From: Takakia lepidozioides
Lineage: Eukaryota; Streptophyta; Takakiopsida; Takakiales; Takakiaceae
Direction: 5' to 3'
NCBI GenBank assembly: GCA_030704615.1
Contig: CM060732.1
Location: 59,687,053 to 59,751,052, forward strand
Length of the DNA: 64,000 nt
In this document: piece after piece, positions 46,331-58,369 of the stretch
Layout: each line of letters starts with the position of its first letter
Numbering within the stretch: the stretch's first letter is position 1
The notes under the pieces: model-generated
The model's database searches: none
The model's input: only the letters and a program-made list of their open reading frames with translations
What the model was told of the DNA's origin: nothing
Made by a program: the position numbers and the translations under genes

Positions 46331-48190
46331 TGAAAGAGTGAAGACGATAGGGAGGGAAGAAGGCGTAAAGCAACTCACATTAATGCTCTTGATCTCAACT
46401 CAATTGCCTGGAATTCAGTGTATTAGGAACAACATTAAACCGGGTTTGCTTCCAGGCCCATCTTTACGAAACTGCATATGTGAGCTAAAACTGATAGTGA
46501 GATTGCCCACCTTTCATGAGATACAACTATCCAACAATTTTTCGTGTTGTTGTCTTGTGTGCATATAAGCTGGTGGGAGCCTGCACAGTGCATTGAGTTC
46601 AGAAGTGAGGTTCCAAGTTTCATGTTGTGGACCTATCACCTCATGTAATCATTCAGTACTTGAAGCCAGTTCTCTGAAGTCATGGTCGTGCATTGGATTC
46701 TGTGCTATAGAGTAGCCCACGTCTGGTTATCTTGGTAGATCAATGGAATGCATGTACCTTTCTAACAAAGTGGAAGCTACAGTGGGATGTAGTGAGGGTT
46801 AAAAAGAACTGAAGCTGTGCTCCTGCCATAGGTTGTCTCACCACTTTTTATTTCACATCAGCATGTTTTGAACTGATTGGTGAGCTTCTCCTCTGTTAGT
46901 TTCGAACACAGATGCAAATCTAGGGATCCCCTGGAGGTTGGGAACACAGCATAGCCATCCCTTCCAAATGTCTAGGATGCTGCATAGCCAAGTTGGATAC
47001 CCCAGGGCACTTACAGACTTGCACAATGATGTGAGGCTTCCCATCAATTCACTGCAAGAAGCATACTTCAAAAAGTTGAACCTCAGTGATCCAGGCTTCT
47101 TAATCATTGGATTATCCCTTTCGTCAATCTTGTTCAGGGCCAAACTCTCAACCCCCTGTAACTTCAGGATTTCCATGGCTATTGTTCCCCACAACTTTGC
47201 AATAAGGTTCTCCAAGACTTCACTACTGCTGCTCAAAGAGATGGAATGATGGCATTACTTCAAGGCTGTAATTACTCTGCACTGAAGTAATGGCACTAGT
47301 TGTTAAACTATTTGCAATGATGGAGAATCAGGGAGGTCCCAATTAACTAAAGGCCTTTGTCAAATGAGCCTCGCAGATGAAGCCCCTTCAGTGTAGAACC
47401 ATCAATAACAATCAAGCTCAAACACTGTTTCTGCTCCAAACATCCATCAATGTGGAAGGTGACCAAAAGTGACAAATCCTCCAATAAGCAATGTCTTTTC
47501 CTTCACAGAGCCCACCTCTGCAAGGAAGCAGGGCTATTATTTCCGCTGTCGTCCTTTCCACTTCATATCCCCCTGTGTGTCTGTGTCTAAATTTACAAAA
47601 CCAAGTTGCTTCTGTAACCTAGTGGCGTCTACCTCCGGCATGGCGCCATTCAACCTAGGGAAGCACAAAATGCTTCGAAGCTTATAGACAGACTCTGTAA
47701 AAACCTAACAAAAACCAGCTCCATTTTGATAAAGTATCCCAACCACGAAAAAGGATCCAGCGAGGTAATAACAACGACAACATGGGATGTGATAGTTTCA
47801 AACGTGTCCGACGACCAAACGGAAGTACTTTGCGTTTATTGATGTCTCTCGGTAGAAAATATAGACATGTTTACATACTCTCGCCACAACGAGAACCAGC
47901 TAATCACATCAAATGAGAAATCTTTGCTCTGACATCGACAACCATTGAAATAGTAATACGTCTTGAGAGTCCAGCCATCACTGCAATCTCTGGCTTCACT
48001 AATTCCTTCGAGAACACCTTCCGCGCGAATGCAGCATTTACTACACATGCATTACAGTACTTCTCCTTGTAATATCGTTACAAGTCGCCAGATGCAAATC
48101 TGATGTGCTAGCTGAGCCTACCAAAAACTTGACACGAGAACCCACAATTCGCTTGACATAACTAACGACATCTCCCTCTCACCAATGTGG
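46331..48190. other. No recognised gene
   Basis: 46853–47236 is open on both strands for about 100 codons but matches no family I recognise. The rest has short frames only. Confidence 0.35.
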
Positions 48191-48191
48191 A

Positions 48192-48626
48192 TCAGGACAG
48201 GAGAGGAGGAAAGGGTTGAGTATGGAAGGGACTAAGAGGGTCATACGGAATATCCCACTTCTTCCGAAGTCTTCTAACCTCGGTTCCCCTTTTTGGCCTG
48301 GCGATTCCGAAGGAGCCCTTGAAGCGTTTCCCTCGCTTAGTCTTCTTATCGCCACGGCCGCATACTGAAGGAATCCCGGAGCTCATTGGTCCTTCACAAG
48401 CTCTACTTGCAAAGCTGTCACTCATGCTGATGGTTCTGGACTCGCTACAGGGAGATGCAGCAAAGGGGCTTGTAAAGCGCCACAGGGATGTATGGCTGCA
48501 GCAGTCAGAAGACCCACAACGCACTGACTGCATGGCATCGTGGAACACAGACACAGCTTCTGAGCGCTGCACGAGTGCAGCGCGTAGACGGGGCTCTGCA
48601 AGACGCAGCAGGCGTACCATCGCCAT
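48192..48626 (-). CDS. Organellar ribosomal protein bTHX (S31)
   Basis: ATG 48626 opens a 144-codon frame to the stop at 48192. The core PSVCGRGDKKTKRGKRFKG, then SFGIARPKRGTEVRRLRKKW, is the signature of the small-subunit THX/S31 protein of plant mitochondria and plastids, which lies in the ribosome head. The first 35 or so residues (MVRLLRLAEPRLRAALVQRS) are Arg-rich with few acids, as in a mitochondrial presequence, so mitochondrial targeting is more likely. The 40-residue stretch between is Ser/Cys-rich and unremarkable. A second ATG at 48620 could also serve. It lies alone between PPR copies and looks intact. Confidence 0.85.
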   Translation of the reverse strand: MAMVRLLRLAEPRLRAALVQRSEAVSVFHDAMQSVRCGSSDCCSHTSLWRFTSPFAASPCSESRTISMSDSFASRACEGPMSSGIPSVCGRGDKKTKRGKRFKGSFGIARPKRGTEVRRLRKKWDIPYDPLSPFHTQPFPPLLS

Positions 48627-48699
48627 CACCACAACAATTGCCGACCCTGCTCCACCCGCTCTATGCCAGCCCTAAATAGATTATCTGCTCAAAACAGCT

Positions 48700-49000
48700 G
48701 CGATGAAACATGAAGAGCCTCTCTGCTGCGATTTGTTACTTGATCGAGTACCGACAATGTGTTTGCCACTTCTTTGATTGAATTGCGACAAGAGCAAGAC
48801 TAGGAACTAATCATCTCTCAAGCGGATCCATCATTTGAAATCCTGTACAAGGAAACCTAGTTTTCAAAACAAGGATGTTCTCAATCACTTCAAAGAAGAT
48901 CAAACTCCTGGTACCCTCCCTGAAGAACGTAAGTAGGAGATCTCCTTCTTGATCTTTTTTCATTGCAAACCCCTCACTAGTTCTTCTTCAGGTCTACTGC
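48700..49000. other. Spacer, nothing recognised
   Basis: Short frames only; this may include the promoter of the minus-strand THX gene. Confidence 0.4.
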
Positions 49001-49991
49001 TCCTTGCAAGCAGTTGAAGTGGTCCACTACAGTCAAACCAGTCAAATGTTACCACTTTATAAGCATCATGTGCTCTTCCTGTTTATTTTTTCTACCACCA
49101 CAAATTTTACTAAGGCCAGTGTGACATGTTGCAAATTTGCATGCCTACAAGCAGACAGAGATGTGAAGGTGACAAGTTGGGCTTCAAGACTTCTGTTGCA
49201 TTTGTTCAAATAGTTGAAGGGCCTCCGTACAGCACATGTTGGGCACATCCTGCACTACAGGAGACCGCATTGTGTTGATAAATATTATCAAACACTTGAC
49301 GGCCATCCTTAAAGATTGCACATTCACATATAAGTTAACACAAGGGAATTGTCTGAAGTGATGACAGTCTAGCTTCCTTCATGTGAGCGGCACCTCCTTG
49401 CCCTTTTCCAAGACACCTAGGCTGGCACATGCATTGAGATAACCAATAAACAGGACCCTGTTGGATGACACCTGTTTCTGTTACATTTGCTCATAGATCT
49501 CAAAAGCCTCCCTGCAACACCCATGCAGACATTGCACTCACATTTCTTTCAGCCATATTGTTGAACACTTTCTGTGCATCCTCCATGTTGCCACATTTGA
49601 CAAACATGTAACAGAGGGCAGTTTCGTAGACAATTCCCTGCAATTCCAGCTTTGATGATCTTCTTTTCCAGTGCCCCTAGCTTGGCATATGCATTGTGAA
49701 TACAAGTGAATGTGACCTTCCTGGGGAGTCACCCCTTCCTGTGGCATGTGCCCATACATCTTCAAGCATCCTACCAGCTTCGCATACCCTGTTAGCATCA
49801 TATTCCATGTAGACATAACTCGTTCAGGTATGTTGTCAAACACTTGGCATGCATCCACCATGCACCCACATTTGGAATACATGTTGACAAGGGGTTTTAG
49901 CAGAAAAAGGTCGGGCTGTAATCCATATTGGATAATATGGGCATGCATCTGCTTTCCTTCTGCTAGGCCTTGCATGTTGATGAACTCATAA
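49000..49991 (-). pseudogene. Heavily decayed PPR copy
   Basis: Reading leftwards: MQGLAEGKQMHAHIIQYGLQ, VNMYSKCGCMVDACQVFDNI, TWNMMLTGYAK, then fragments in all frames of MAERN, AGYAQ and LFEQMQQ. It is a PPR remnant with many indels and at least one repeat missing. Confidence 0.75.
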
Positions 49992-50092
49992 CTGCTGCAG
50001 TTCCATGATCATACTTACTGGTGCATCATCATGGGCAGCTCAACAAGCAACATACCAAATGTCGCATTCCATGACAAGATGACCATCTTCTC

Positions 50093-52634
50093 TTATTTCT
50101 CTGTGAGAATAACAGATTTTGACCTTTTCACCCTGATGTTCGATGTGAAGAACTTTTCTTTCAAGTGTGATGCTTGATTCACCAGTTGTCCCCACAGGAA
50201 CAAGCTCCATCTTCGACGTGCTGAAAGCAATTCCCATCCCTTATAACAATTGCTCGCCCAACCATCTTGGAGATGAACGTCGCGGAGGTGTGGCAGCCAC
50301 CACAGACCCGAAGGTTTTTGATGACGTGGATAGGTGTCCCAGGAGTTGTGTGAGGAGTCCCAAAGCAATAGCCAGCTTCTCGCTGTGCTGACAAAGAGAA
50401 CATTCCTTTTGATCCTCCTCCAAATAATGCAATACAAAGCGCGTGTCAGGCACATACCCTGCCTCTTTTCATCTGCCCAGACAAATCCTTCAGCTCAGCA
50501 AGGATTTCTTCAATTTGTGGATGCAATTTGTCCTCTACTACACCTGGTTGTCTCCCTCAATGCAACTGTACCCTGGCTCCTTGCTGACTCCTCTCTTCTC
50601 CATCAATTTTCTCACCTTCACTGCATCATTCTACTTGCCTGCTGCAGCATAGATGTTGGACAGCAGCACATAAGTGGAAGCTTGCTGTGGCTCACACTTG
50701 AAAAGGTATTTTGCTGCACGCTCTGCCAGCTTCACATTGCCATGAATGCTGCAAGCACTGAGCAAAGCACCCCACACCGAAGCACCTGCTTCAAATGGCA
50801 TTTCATTAATGAAGTCCTCTGCCTCATCCAGTTGTCCAGCACGGCCAAGGAGGTCCACCATGCAGCTGAAGTCCTCCACTGTAGGAGCGAGGCTGTAATC
50901 TTGATTCATGGAATAGAAGTAGTGACAGCCTTCATCCACCAGACCCACATGTCTACATGCAGAGAGAATCGACGTAAAGGTAATACCCTCTGGCTTCAAA
51001 CCTTCCTGTTGCATTTGTTCAAATAGTTGAAGGGCATCCCTACCACACCCATGCTGAGCATATCCTGCAATCATAGCGTTCCATGAGATTAAATTCCGTT
51101 CAGCCATATTGTCGAACACCTGATATGCATCCTTTACGCTCCCACATTTGGCATACATGTCGACAAGGGCATTATTCAGATTAATATATGATGTAATTCC
51201 AGCTTTCATGATGCCTGCGTGGACCTCTTTGCCCTTTTCCAGAGCTCCTAGTCTGGCACATGCATTCAGAATGCTAATGAATGTGACCCTGTTTGGCATC
51301 ACCCCTTCCTGTTGCATTTGCTCATAATTGTTGAGGGCCTCCCAACCACATCCATGCTGAGCAAATCCTGCGGTCAATGTATTCCACGAAAACACATCTC
51401 GTTTAGACATATTGTTGAACACTTCACTCGCATCCTTCATGCTCCCACACTTGGCATACATGTTAACAAGGGTATTCTCCAAATTAACGTATGATGTGAT
51501 TCCAGCTTTCATGATGTCAGCATGCACCTCTTTGCCCTTTTCCAGGGCACCTAGGCTGGCACACGCATCAAGAACACCAATGAATGTCACCCTGTTGGGC
51601 GTCACCCCTTCCTGCAGCATTTGCTTATACATCTCAAAAGCCTCCCTACCACAACCATGCTGCGCATATCCTGCAATCATCGCACTCCATGAGACCACAT
51701 TACGTTCAGCCATATGATCGAACACCTGTCGCGCATCCATCATGCTCCCACATTTGGCATACATGTCAGCAAGGGCAGTTTCCACAATGACATTTGGTGC
51801 AACTCCAGCTTTGATGATGTCAGAATGGACATCTTTGCCTTTTTCCAGAGCTCCTAGGCTGGCACATGCATTGAGTATGCAACTGAATGTGGCCTCATCA
51901 GGCATCAACCCTTCCTGTTGCATTTGCTCATAGATCTCAAAAGCTTCCCTACCATACCCATGCTTAGCATATGCTGATATCATTATATTCCACGTAAATG
52001 TATCTCGTTCAGGCATTTTGTCAAAAACTTGCCGTGCATTTACCACGCTCCCACACTTGGCATACATGTTGAGAAGGTTGTTGAGTAGAAAGATGTTTGG
52101 CTTCAATCCACTCTGGATAATGTGGGCATGCACCTGTTTTCCATCTGCTAGGTCTTTTGAATTGATGCAGTCTTGCAAGACACAAACATAAGTGTTGCAG
52201 TCCACCCGAATGATTCTGCGGTTCAAAATGTGAAGCACCTCTTTCACTTGTCCTGCCTTACATAGTGTTCTGACATCCTCACTAGTGGCAGAAGCAGTCT
52301 TGTTGAGTCCGGCTGTCAGCACTTCTGGTCGTGTCTGATACTCAAATCCATCCAAAGCCAGTGTTTGATCAGATTCTGTCCTTTGCTTAAGATCTGAACT
52401 ATCACCAGATTTTGCTTGACCTTGTCTCAGGGGTGCTAGCTCTGTATACCCCCAAGGAGGGTCTGAACAGTCCTCACTCGAAAGCGCCTCGTTCGTGCGG
52501 TTATTTATGAAGTCTGGAGGTCTTGGACTATTCTGTGAAGGAAACAGTAGGCAGCTGAGCAGCCACAGCCACAGATTCAAGAGCAGCTCCCAAAGGCCAG
52601 GCTCCAACCACCGAAGTCCCCAGAATCTTTTCAA
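50093..52634 (-). pseudogene. PLS-E-DYW PPR gene, recently inactivated
   Basis: A 667-codon open frame (52634–50631) reads TLCKAGQVKEVLHILNRR, then about 4.5 PLS triples (NMYAKCGSVVNARQVFDKM; EGLMPDEATFSCILNACASL), then an E domain (MVDLLGRAGQLDEAEDF; VWGALLSACSIHGNVKLAER). It ends LLSNIYAAAGK at a TAG where the copy at 62.7 kb has TGG (Trp). Beyond it come VRKLMEKRGVSKEPGYSCIE, a deletion, [33 protein letters not shown] (the DYW deaminase HxE), [12 protein letters not shown] and CSCGDNW at 50093, in two or three frames. A DYW protein would edit organellar transcripts. The frame has no ATG before the repeats; it opens at a TTG, so a 5' exon may be missing. Confidence 0.85.
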
Positions 52635-52639
52635 ATGAT

Positions 52640-53110
52640 AGGGTACAGCCGTGAGCAGCGTAAGTTAATGCCTCGTTAACAAGGAAGAACGACCTACTGA
52701 TAACATCGACCTGAAGAACCAATTTTCGTACAAAATCGTCATTATCATGCCAGATTCAATGACCAGCCCTCCTTGAGAACTGTTTGCGGTCCCACATGAA
52801 TATAGACTCACCTTCTCAAACCTGTTGCCCCACCACTGTGAAGGATCTGTGCAAGAATCTTGCCTCAGCCGTTCTATGCTTATTACTTCGCCTGCATGCA
52901 AACAACACCACATCCTAGAGCGTTAGGTGTCGGAGTTTAACTGATGAATGCTACTGCAAGAATTCAAGAAAATTAAGCTCCCTCTCTATACATGTCTGTA
53001 TGTTTATCTCTCACTCACTCTCTCCCATGTGTAATGAACTATCAAGTTTCAGGTACTCCATGAAACGATGAGAGAGCTGAAGGAAGGCCATGGGTGAAGT
53101 TCATCGACCA
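52640..53110. other. PPR 5' flank and spacer
   Basis: 52640–52900 is homologous to 45150–45420. It includes a Leu/Ala-rich minus frame (SFEKILGTSVVGAWPLG) that may be part of an upstream exon. The rest has no gene. Confidence 0.4.
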
Positions 53111-53345
53111 AAATCTATGTAGTTACTGCTGGTGTAAGTCAAGGGCAATACGGATTCTGTATCGCTCAGACACAGGAATTTTGGAGCCCAAACACACCCA
53201 GAGAGTTACATGGCCATACCTTTCGTGGGTTTTCCTACAGTCTGGAGAGGCATCAAAGCCACCACTTGCAAAGGTCTCGGGCCCGACATTGCCAAGCTGG
53301 ATCTCCTTTTCAGCTCCACAGCCTGAATCTTTAATCTGGTGAATG
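53110..53345 (-). other. Open minus-strand sequence, unassigned
   Basis: One minus-strand frame is open for about 75 codons and reads DSGCGAEKEIQLGNVGPETF and CRKTHERYGHVTLWVCLGSK. It has no family I know and is not spliced to anything identified. Confidence 0.25.
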
Positions 53346-53937
53346 ATGTGAGGCCTCCCACCTGCTCACCGCAAGGGGAAGACAAAGCATTGGGTATGGC
53401 CTCTCCATACTCGTACAGGAGACCGCCTAAGCACTCTGCCATCCCCGTCTCTAAGAGAAATAGAAAGAGGAAGAGGGACGAACCCACGGACATTTCGCAC
53501 GTGCGAAACCTACACAGGCGGCAAGGCATCTCTTCGACTCTCCATCAAATGCTGTCGAGGCATTCTGATCTTTTACTTCTTTATTGCAGTTTAGGGGTTT
53601 GACTCTTCAGCACCCTTTGTGGGTAGTGGGGGATCTGTGCGCTTCATGACGGAATGTGTTGATTGTTTGATTCATGCAGACCTGTGACCCACCATAGCCG
53701 CAGCCTGACAATATTTACAGACTTTCGAGTGAATTTTGCAGCATACTAGAATTTCGTCTTCTTGCTCAGGTGCATTTCTGATTCTCTGTGAGGTTCGTGT
53801 AGGAAGACTGCTTCGTGAAAAGTAGTATTGAGAGCAAACACGAAGTCTCCTTTCCTGAGGTGCTAAAAGGATGCGAAGTTCGCCCCATATAACAAGAATT
53901 TTGCTTCCTGTTTCATGAGCGGTCATCATCTTTAGCC

Positions 53938-55939
53938 ATGACCACACTCTCAGTTCCGACCCAGGGACAGGCTGTCTCCAGTATTACTCCCAGCCCTACC
54001 TCGGGACCTGTGTTACCTGCAAGCCAAAGTACTCGAAAAGCTTCTAGCGATGACTTGTCAGTGTTAGTGATGGCCTCTGATCTTGTGGTAGAGGCCGATG
54101 CCTTCGGCTTAACATCTTCTCGCAATTCGAGCCCTCCAGTTCGTGACAGTGCTTCTGAAGAGAATGTCGCGAGTAATGCGCCTCAGGACTTATCAGATCT
54201 GGAGGAATTTCAAGTGTTGCAAATTCAAGGTTTTGACAGAAAAGGACGACAAATCGTCAGGATTGTTGGCAAATTCCTTCCTGGTACGGGTATCACGTAT
54301 TGAGTTCGACATTTCTACGGGTAACATGTTCAGTAGCAGTGGCTTGCTTGCTTTGTTGAGCTCAGAGTAAGACGAAGTCTATTCTCTCTTTGTATAGCCG
54401 CCGAGCTGCAACGGTGGAGGGTTTTGTGAAGTAGAATCATCTCAATTTCACGAGGGGAAGAGCTTGGTAAGTTGAGGCCCAATGTGATTCATGGTCTCAC
54501 ACACAGCTTACTATTCCGGCTTGCTCACCCGTCTCTTCCCACATCATTGCATAGTACTCAAATAAAACCTCTCGATGCCTTCCTGGCATGCTTTACCATG
54601 TTATCTTTAAATATAATGATGGCTATGACATGTATGCCTTGTGCTTAGAGGCTTGGCATTATAACCTCAGACCACATGCTAATGCAGTGCAGGTTTTTGG
54701 TCAGAAGCTTAGCAAGGCTAGAATGCAAGATATGACACTGCTGTGTTCTCGAGTCTCAGAGTTACAGCCTCCCGGCCACCACAGTTCTATTTTAGAATGA
54801 AATAGGAGGATGAGAGATCTGATGAGAGGTGCCGCAGTGCAGCGCCAGTGATTGATGGGGGCAGGTTGAAAGCCTACGTGTTGAACAGTTTGTGCCATGG
54901 ATTGCAAGAGGGGCCCTTCGTCATTATGTACTTCCACACAGCTGTGCAGCGTGCCGACAACTCGCCTGGCATGCTGACTTTAAGGCATATTTATGAATCT
55001 CTGCCCCAAGTGATGAAGCAGAGGCTTGAAGCCATCTATTTTGTGCATCCTGGGTTCCGTTCCAGACTGCTCCTCGCCACTGTCGGTCGCTTTTTTTTAA
55101 GCGAGGGGTATGCACATAGCTTTCACCTCTTGGTTACTACAGGATAGTTGCTTCTATTTTAATGTACTTTTGAGCTTTATACTGATATTTCAGGCGACTA
55201 GAAGCCATCTATTTTGTGTATCCTGGGTTCCGTTCCAGACTGCTCCTCGGTAGCTTTTTTTTAAGCTAGGGGTATGCACAGAGCTTTCACCTCTTGGTTA
55301 CATTCAAAATCTACAGGATAGTTGCTTCTATTTTAATGTACTTTTGAGCTTTATACTGATATTTCAGGCGACTTGAAGGTAAGAGGACAGGTAAGCCTCA
55401 GCCGTAGGCAAGGTGTGTAGCTCATGTGACTAATTTGCTTTGCTGTGCTTTTAGGGCACATGGATTGTAGCCACAGGCATCTTTTAACTTGTCCCAGCAT
55501 GGTTGTGAGTCAGATGCAATGAGGCTGTTGTTGTTCCTGGAGGTTAGTGACTATGACACTTGCACGCAGCACCTTAACATATCATCTTCAGTTAATGGAC
55601 CATGGTAAACAGACCCCATTAAACTGACCTGTTTTTCCTAATGATCATGTTCATACTAAAGTCTAGAGAAACTGAAATGATCACTGAATATTTTTTCTTA
55701 ATTGAAAGTATTTTGTTACTGACTGCAGGTTCTACTCCAAGGTTGTGTACATTAGCAGGCTCGAATTTCTGTTTGACCATGTGAAGAAGGGGCAAATAGA
55801 AGTGCCCGAATTTGTGTACGCGCACGATGAGGAGCTGGAGATCCGACCTTTGATGGACTATGGTTTGGAAATGGATCCACTGCAGTACAGTGACATGCAT
55901 GGCATGGGGGATATCCGTTCCAAATTCTCCATCAGGTAG
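53938..55939 (+). CDS. GDAP2-like CRAL-TRIO_2 domain protein, three exons
   Basis: Exons 53938–54283, 54843–55107 and 55729–55939 join in one frame for 273 residues with GT–AG introns (FLPA…PVIDGGRLK; SEG…FYSKVV). The first 75 residues are Ser/Thr/Pro-rich and likely disordered. Then DLSDLEEFQVLQIQGFDRKG, RIVGKFLPAPVIDGG, HGLQEGPFVIMYFHTAVQRAD, LRHIYESLPQVMKQRLEAIY, VHPGFRSRLLLATVGRFF, VYISRLEFLFDHVKKGQIEV, DEELEIRPLMDYGLEMD. These match the BNIP2/GDAP2-type CRAL-TRIO_2 domain, a lipid-pocket fold in plant 'ganglioside-induced differentiation-associated protein 2-like' genes; the molecular role is poorly known. The last TAG could instead follow a donor (CATCAG|GTAG), giving a longer tail. Confidence 0.88.
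55023..55370 (+). repeat. Partial tandem duplication across exon 2 and intron 2
   Basis: The segment GAAGCCATCTATTTTGTG…CTTTATACTGATATTTCAGGCGAC, spanning the end of exon 2 and the start of intron 2, is repeated at about 55200–55370 with deletions. The second copy has an acceptor-like TTTCAG and the same donor but an in-frame stop, so it is probably a dead exon copy. Confidence 0.85.
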
Positions 55940-57150
55940 AAAGGCCCTGGCCGCTCGAATATATGTTGTAACTTACGGCACCATTTTCTTAGATTTGGAT
56001 TACTCACACTCTCTTGCAAACTATCCATAAGAGTAGAAGTGGACTCAGGATGGCTTTAACTGTGCAGATGAGGTTTTGCACATGAATTGTGCAATCTGCA
56101 ATGATGTGATGGTGTCAGCAGCATTTATCAAAGGCCGTGCGCCGGAAGGGGGGGCGGCTTTCTAGATGAACTTCTGCACATATAGCGACAGACCTTTTAG
56201 TCTCCAAGGAATTCTGTCTGAACTTCGTCTCTACTTTTGGAAGAAGCATGACGATGGTGCTTTGCTTTATTCTAGAGAGAAAGTATCTATCTACACAGCA
56301 ATGTCTGTGTGTATTATGGCACCTAACGCAGACTAGAGCAGAAGTTTCGGTCAATATGGGGTTGTCATTTGTGCTAAGTGCTGGCTTTTTCTCATATTCT
56401 GTCATGGTTAGTGTTTCAACTATGTTTGTGAAAGAGATCTCTACCTCTAATGGGTCAGGAATGGTGTGGCGTTGAATAGCCATGGTGAAACTTCACTGTA
56501 ATTGTGAAAGGCATGTTCAATTTGAGTTCACAAAGCCAGACTTGTGCTAGCAAACAGAAATGATTACCATTTGCAAATAAATGTTCTGTGTGAACTCTCG
56601 AGTCACAGTGTTTCACACATTTGGTTGCTTTTCTTAGTCATTGTCCAAAAGGAAGACTCTTTCCAAAGCAAGGGTAACTTGTGTCATTACCACCCACAAG
56701 GGCTAGGGAAGTCGACACTTCCTAACAGCCAAACCCTCCCCCAAGGATTCGAAAGTCACTGGTACCCACACATCAATAACTGGTTGACAGGGTTACCCCT
56801 TTTAAGGCTAGGTACATCTTATAGATAGATGTGGGCTGCCACCTACTGTCATCTGAAATGGCAGGATCCTTATTCAATTCATTTGAACTCTTCATACCCC
56901 CTTCCCCATCTTGCAGACAAAGTTGCAACTCCTCAGAGGCTGCTGAAAGCACTTCTTGTTTGCTTCCAGGTGGGCAGCTGTTCCTTCCTTTTGTCAAACT
57001 AGACGCCATGCTATTCAGCTTCCCCCCTTTCTTTTTAATTCCTTCCAACAGTTGCAAGGCCTCCCTGACTTTTGAGAAACCCACATTGTTCCCACTATGA
57101 CACCCTTTTCTCTACAAAGATGGCCAATGCACAAGTTTCAAGCCAGTTCC
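55940..57150. other. 3' region, no gene
   Basis: 55940–56500 should hold the 3' untranslated region of the GDAP2-like gene. A short open minus frame at 56773–57084 matches nothing I recognise. Confidence 0.4.
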
Positions 57151-57158
57151 ATGCCCTT

Positions 57159-57714
57159 TCAGATAGGAACACTATCTGGGTGGCTATGCCCCCCCCTCTC
57201 AATGTCATAGCTCCTCACATCCTTTTCATGAAATTCGTCATAGAGATTACTCAGACAAAACTCCGACCAAGAACTGTCAGGCTCCTCAAACCAACAGACC
57301 TCGAAGGGCATATCAGAACCTGGGGACGGAATATCGCCATGTAAAATTTCGATTGAAACCCTGAAGACCAACACGTAAATGGTATCACCAATAAAACGAT
57401 GGGGATGCTGATGCAATGGGTGCTCGAACGCGTGCCTCGCGGAATTGCTTACGTAGAACCCTCTACCCCTAGAAAGCTCGTTAGCGATCCGCCCGTGTGG
57501 AGGACAGATCCCTAGCCGAGTAAACTGTGGCCACGACGATGACCTGAAGCTCATGATATAGTGTCACATCCGCCACAATCTCGGAAAAAGGGTCATAGAC
57601 CTGATGCATCACCTGACTGATCTTTAAGTGAGAAAAAAACTCTTCAGACCTATCAGACATGCTACGGATTCGTTGCATCCTGTTCTGTGGGTCCTTCTCC
57701 GGAGTAAGAAACAA
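57159..57714 (-). other. Unassigned open sequence, frameshifted
   Basis: Two overlapping minus-strand frames (57714–57481: SEEFFSHLKISQVMHQVYDP; 57520–57159: RFIGDTIYVLVFRVSIEILH and FEVCWFEEPDSSWSEFCLSN) could be one gene with a frameshift near 57500. I recognise no family. Confidence 0.3.
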
Positions 57715-57779
57715 AGAAAGTGGGACTTCTATGGTTTTTGCAGGTTTTTGCAGCCTGATTCCCTCGGCTTCTCATGTTT

Positions 57780-58255
57780 GACTTGAATGCGGGCATGTGT
57801 GGTTATGGCGGGGCCCGTGGGAGGCAGAGGGGGTCGCGCAGGGTGGGGTCAGTCTGCTGGGGTGAGCCGGCCCGGGGCGCGCGCAGGGGAAGCGAGAGAG
57901 AGGGGGAGCGAGTCTGTTGGGCCCACAAAACACCTGAACATATGTAGATATATAATTAATTCTAGCGACGACCGAAAGTCGGAAGCTAGTTATAGAGCAG
58001 GAATAGTGTGCCACGTCATCGTCGCCACGTTTCGTCGTCAAATTTTGTCAGTCTGCCCAGACTGCCCGCCCAAAATAAGCCAATAGGAATTGTCGCGCCA
58101 ACGTTTTCAGAACTGCCCGAAATGCCCGATCTTGATCTTCTTGATCTGCCATCGTTCACCTTGCAAGCTGCAAGCTCTCAACGAATTGAGGAAATCCATG
58201 TTCAGCTGAAGACTTGCTGAAGAGATTGTCTTGGCAGATGAAGGATTAAGCAAAT
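57780..58255 (+). pseudogene. GC-rich stretch and PPR E-domain remnant
   Basis: 57800–57920 is GC-rich without a gene. At 58170–58250 the plus strand reads RIEEIHVQLK and, in other frames, RLSWQMKD, matching the segment before the DYW domain (HPRIKEIHAELRRLSGQMKE at 62.8 kb). Confidence 0.55.
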
Positions 58256-58369
58256 GATGGGGGAAGGGTGTCGTTTTTTCTTAATGTACCATCTGAAGAA
58301 GTTTGTCCATCCTGCAAAGGTGGGCTCTTGGCTCCTGTCAGTACCATGATTTGGTATTCTTCCTGATGT

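Noticed and set aside
46853-47250. Leucine-rich repeat gene
   Set aside because: Some residues suggested leucine repeats on the minus strand, but spacing is irregular and both strands are open.
50093-50633. Stop codon repaired by U-to-C RNA editing
   Set aside because: That editing acts on organellar transcripts; this is a nuclear gene, and the indels downstream cannot be repaired by it.
50631-52634. The 667-codon PPR frame as a normal intact gene
   Set aside because: It lacks an ATG before the repeats and is followed by recognisable but frameshifted E+/DYW sequence, so I call it a pseudogene or truncated gene.
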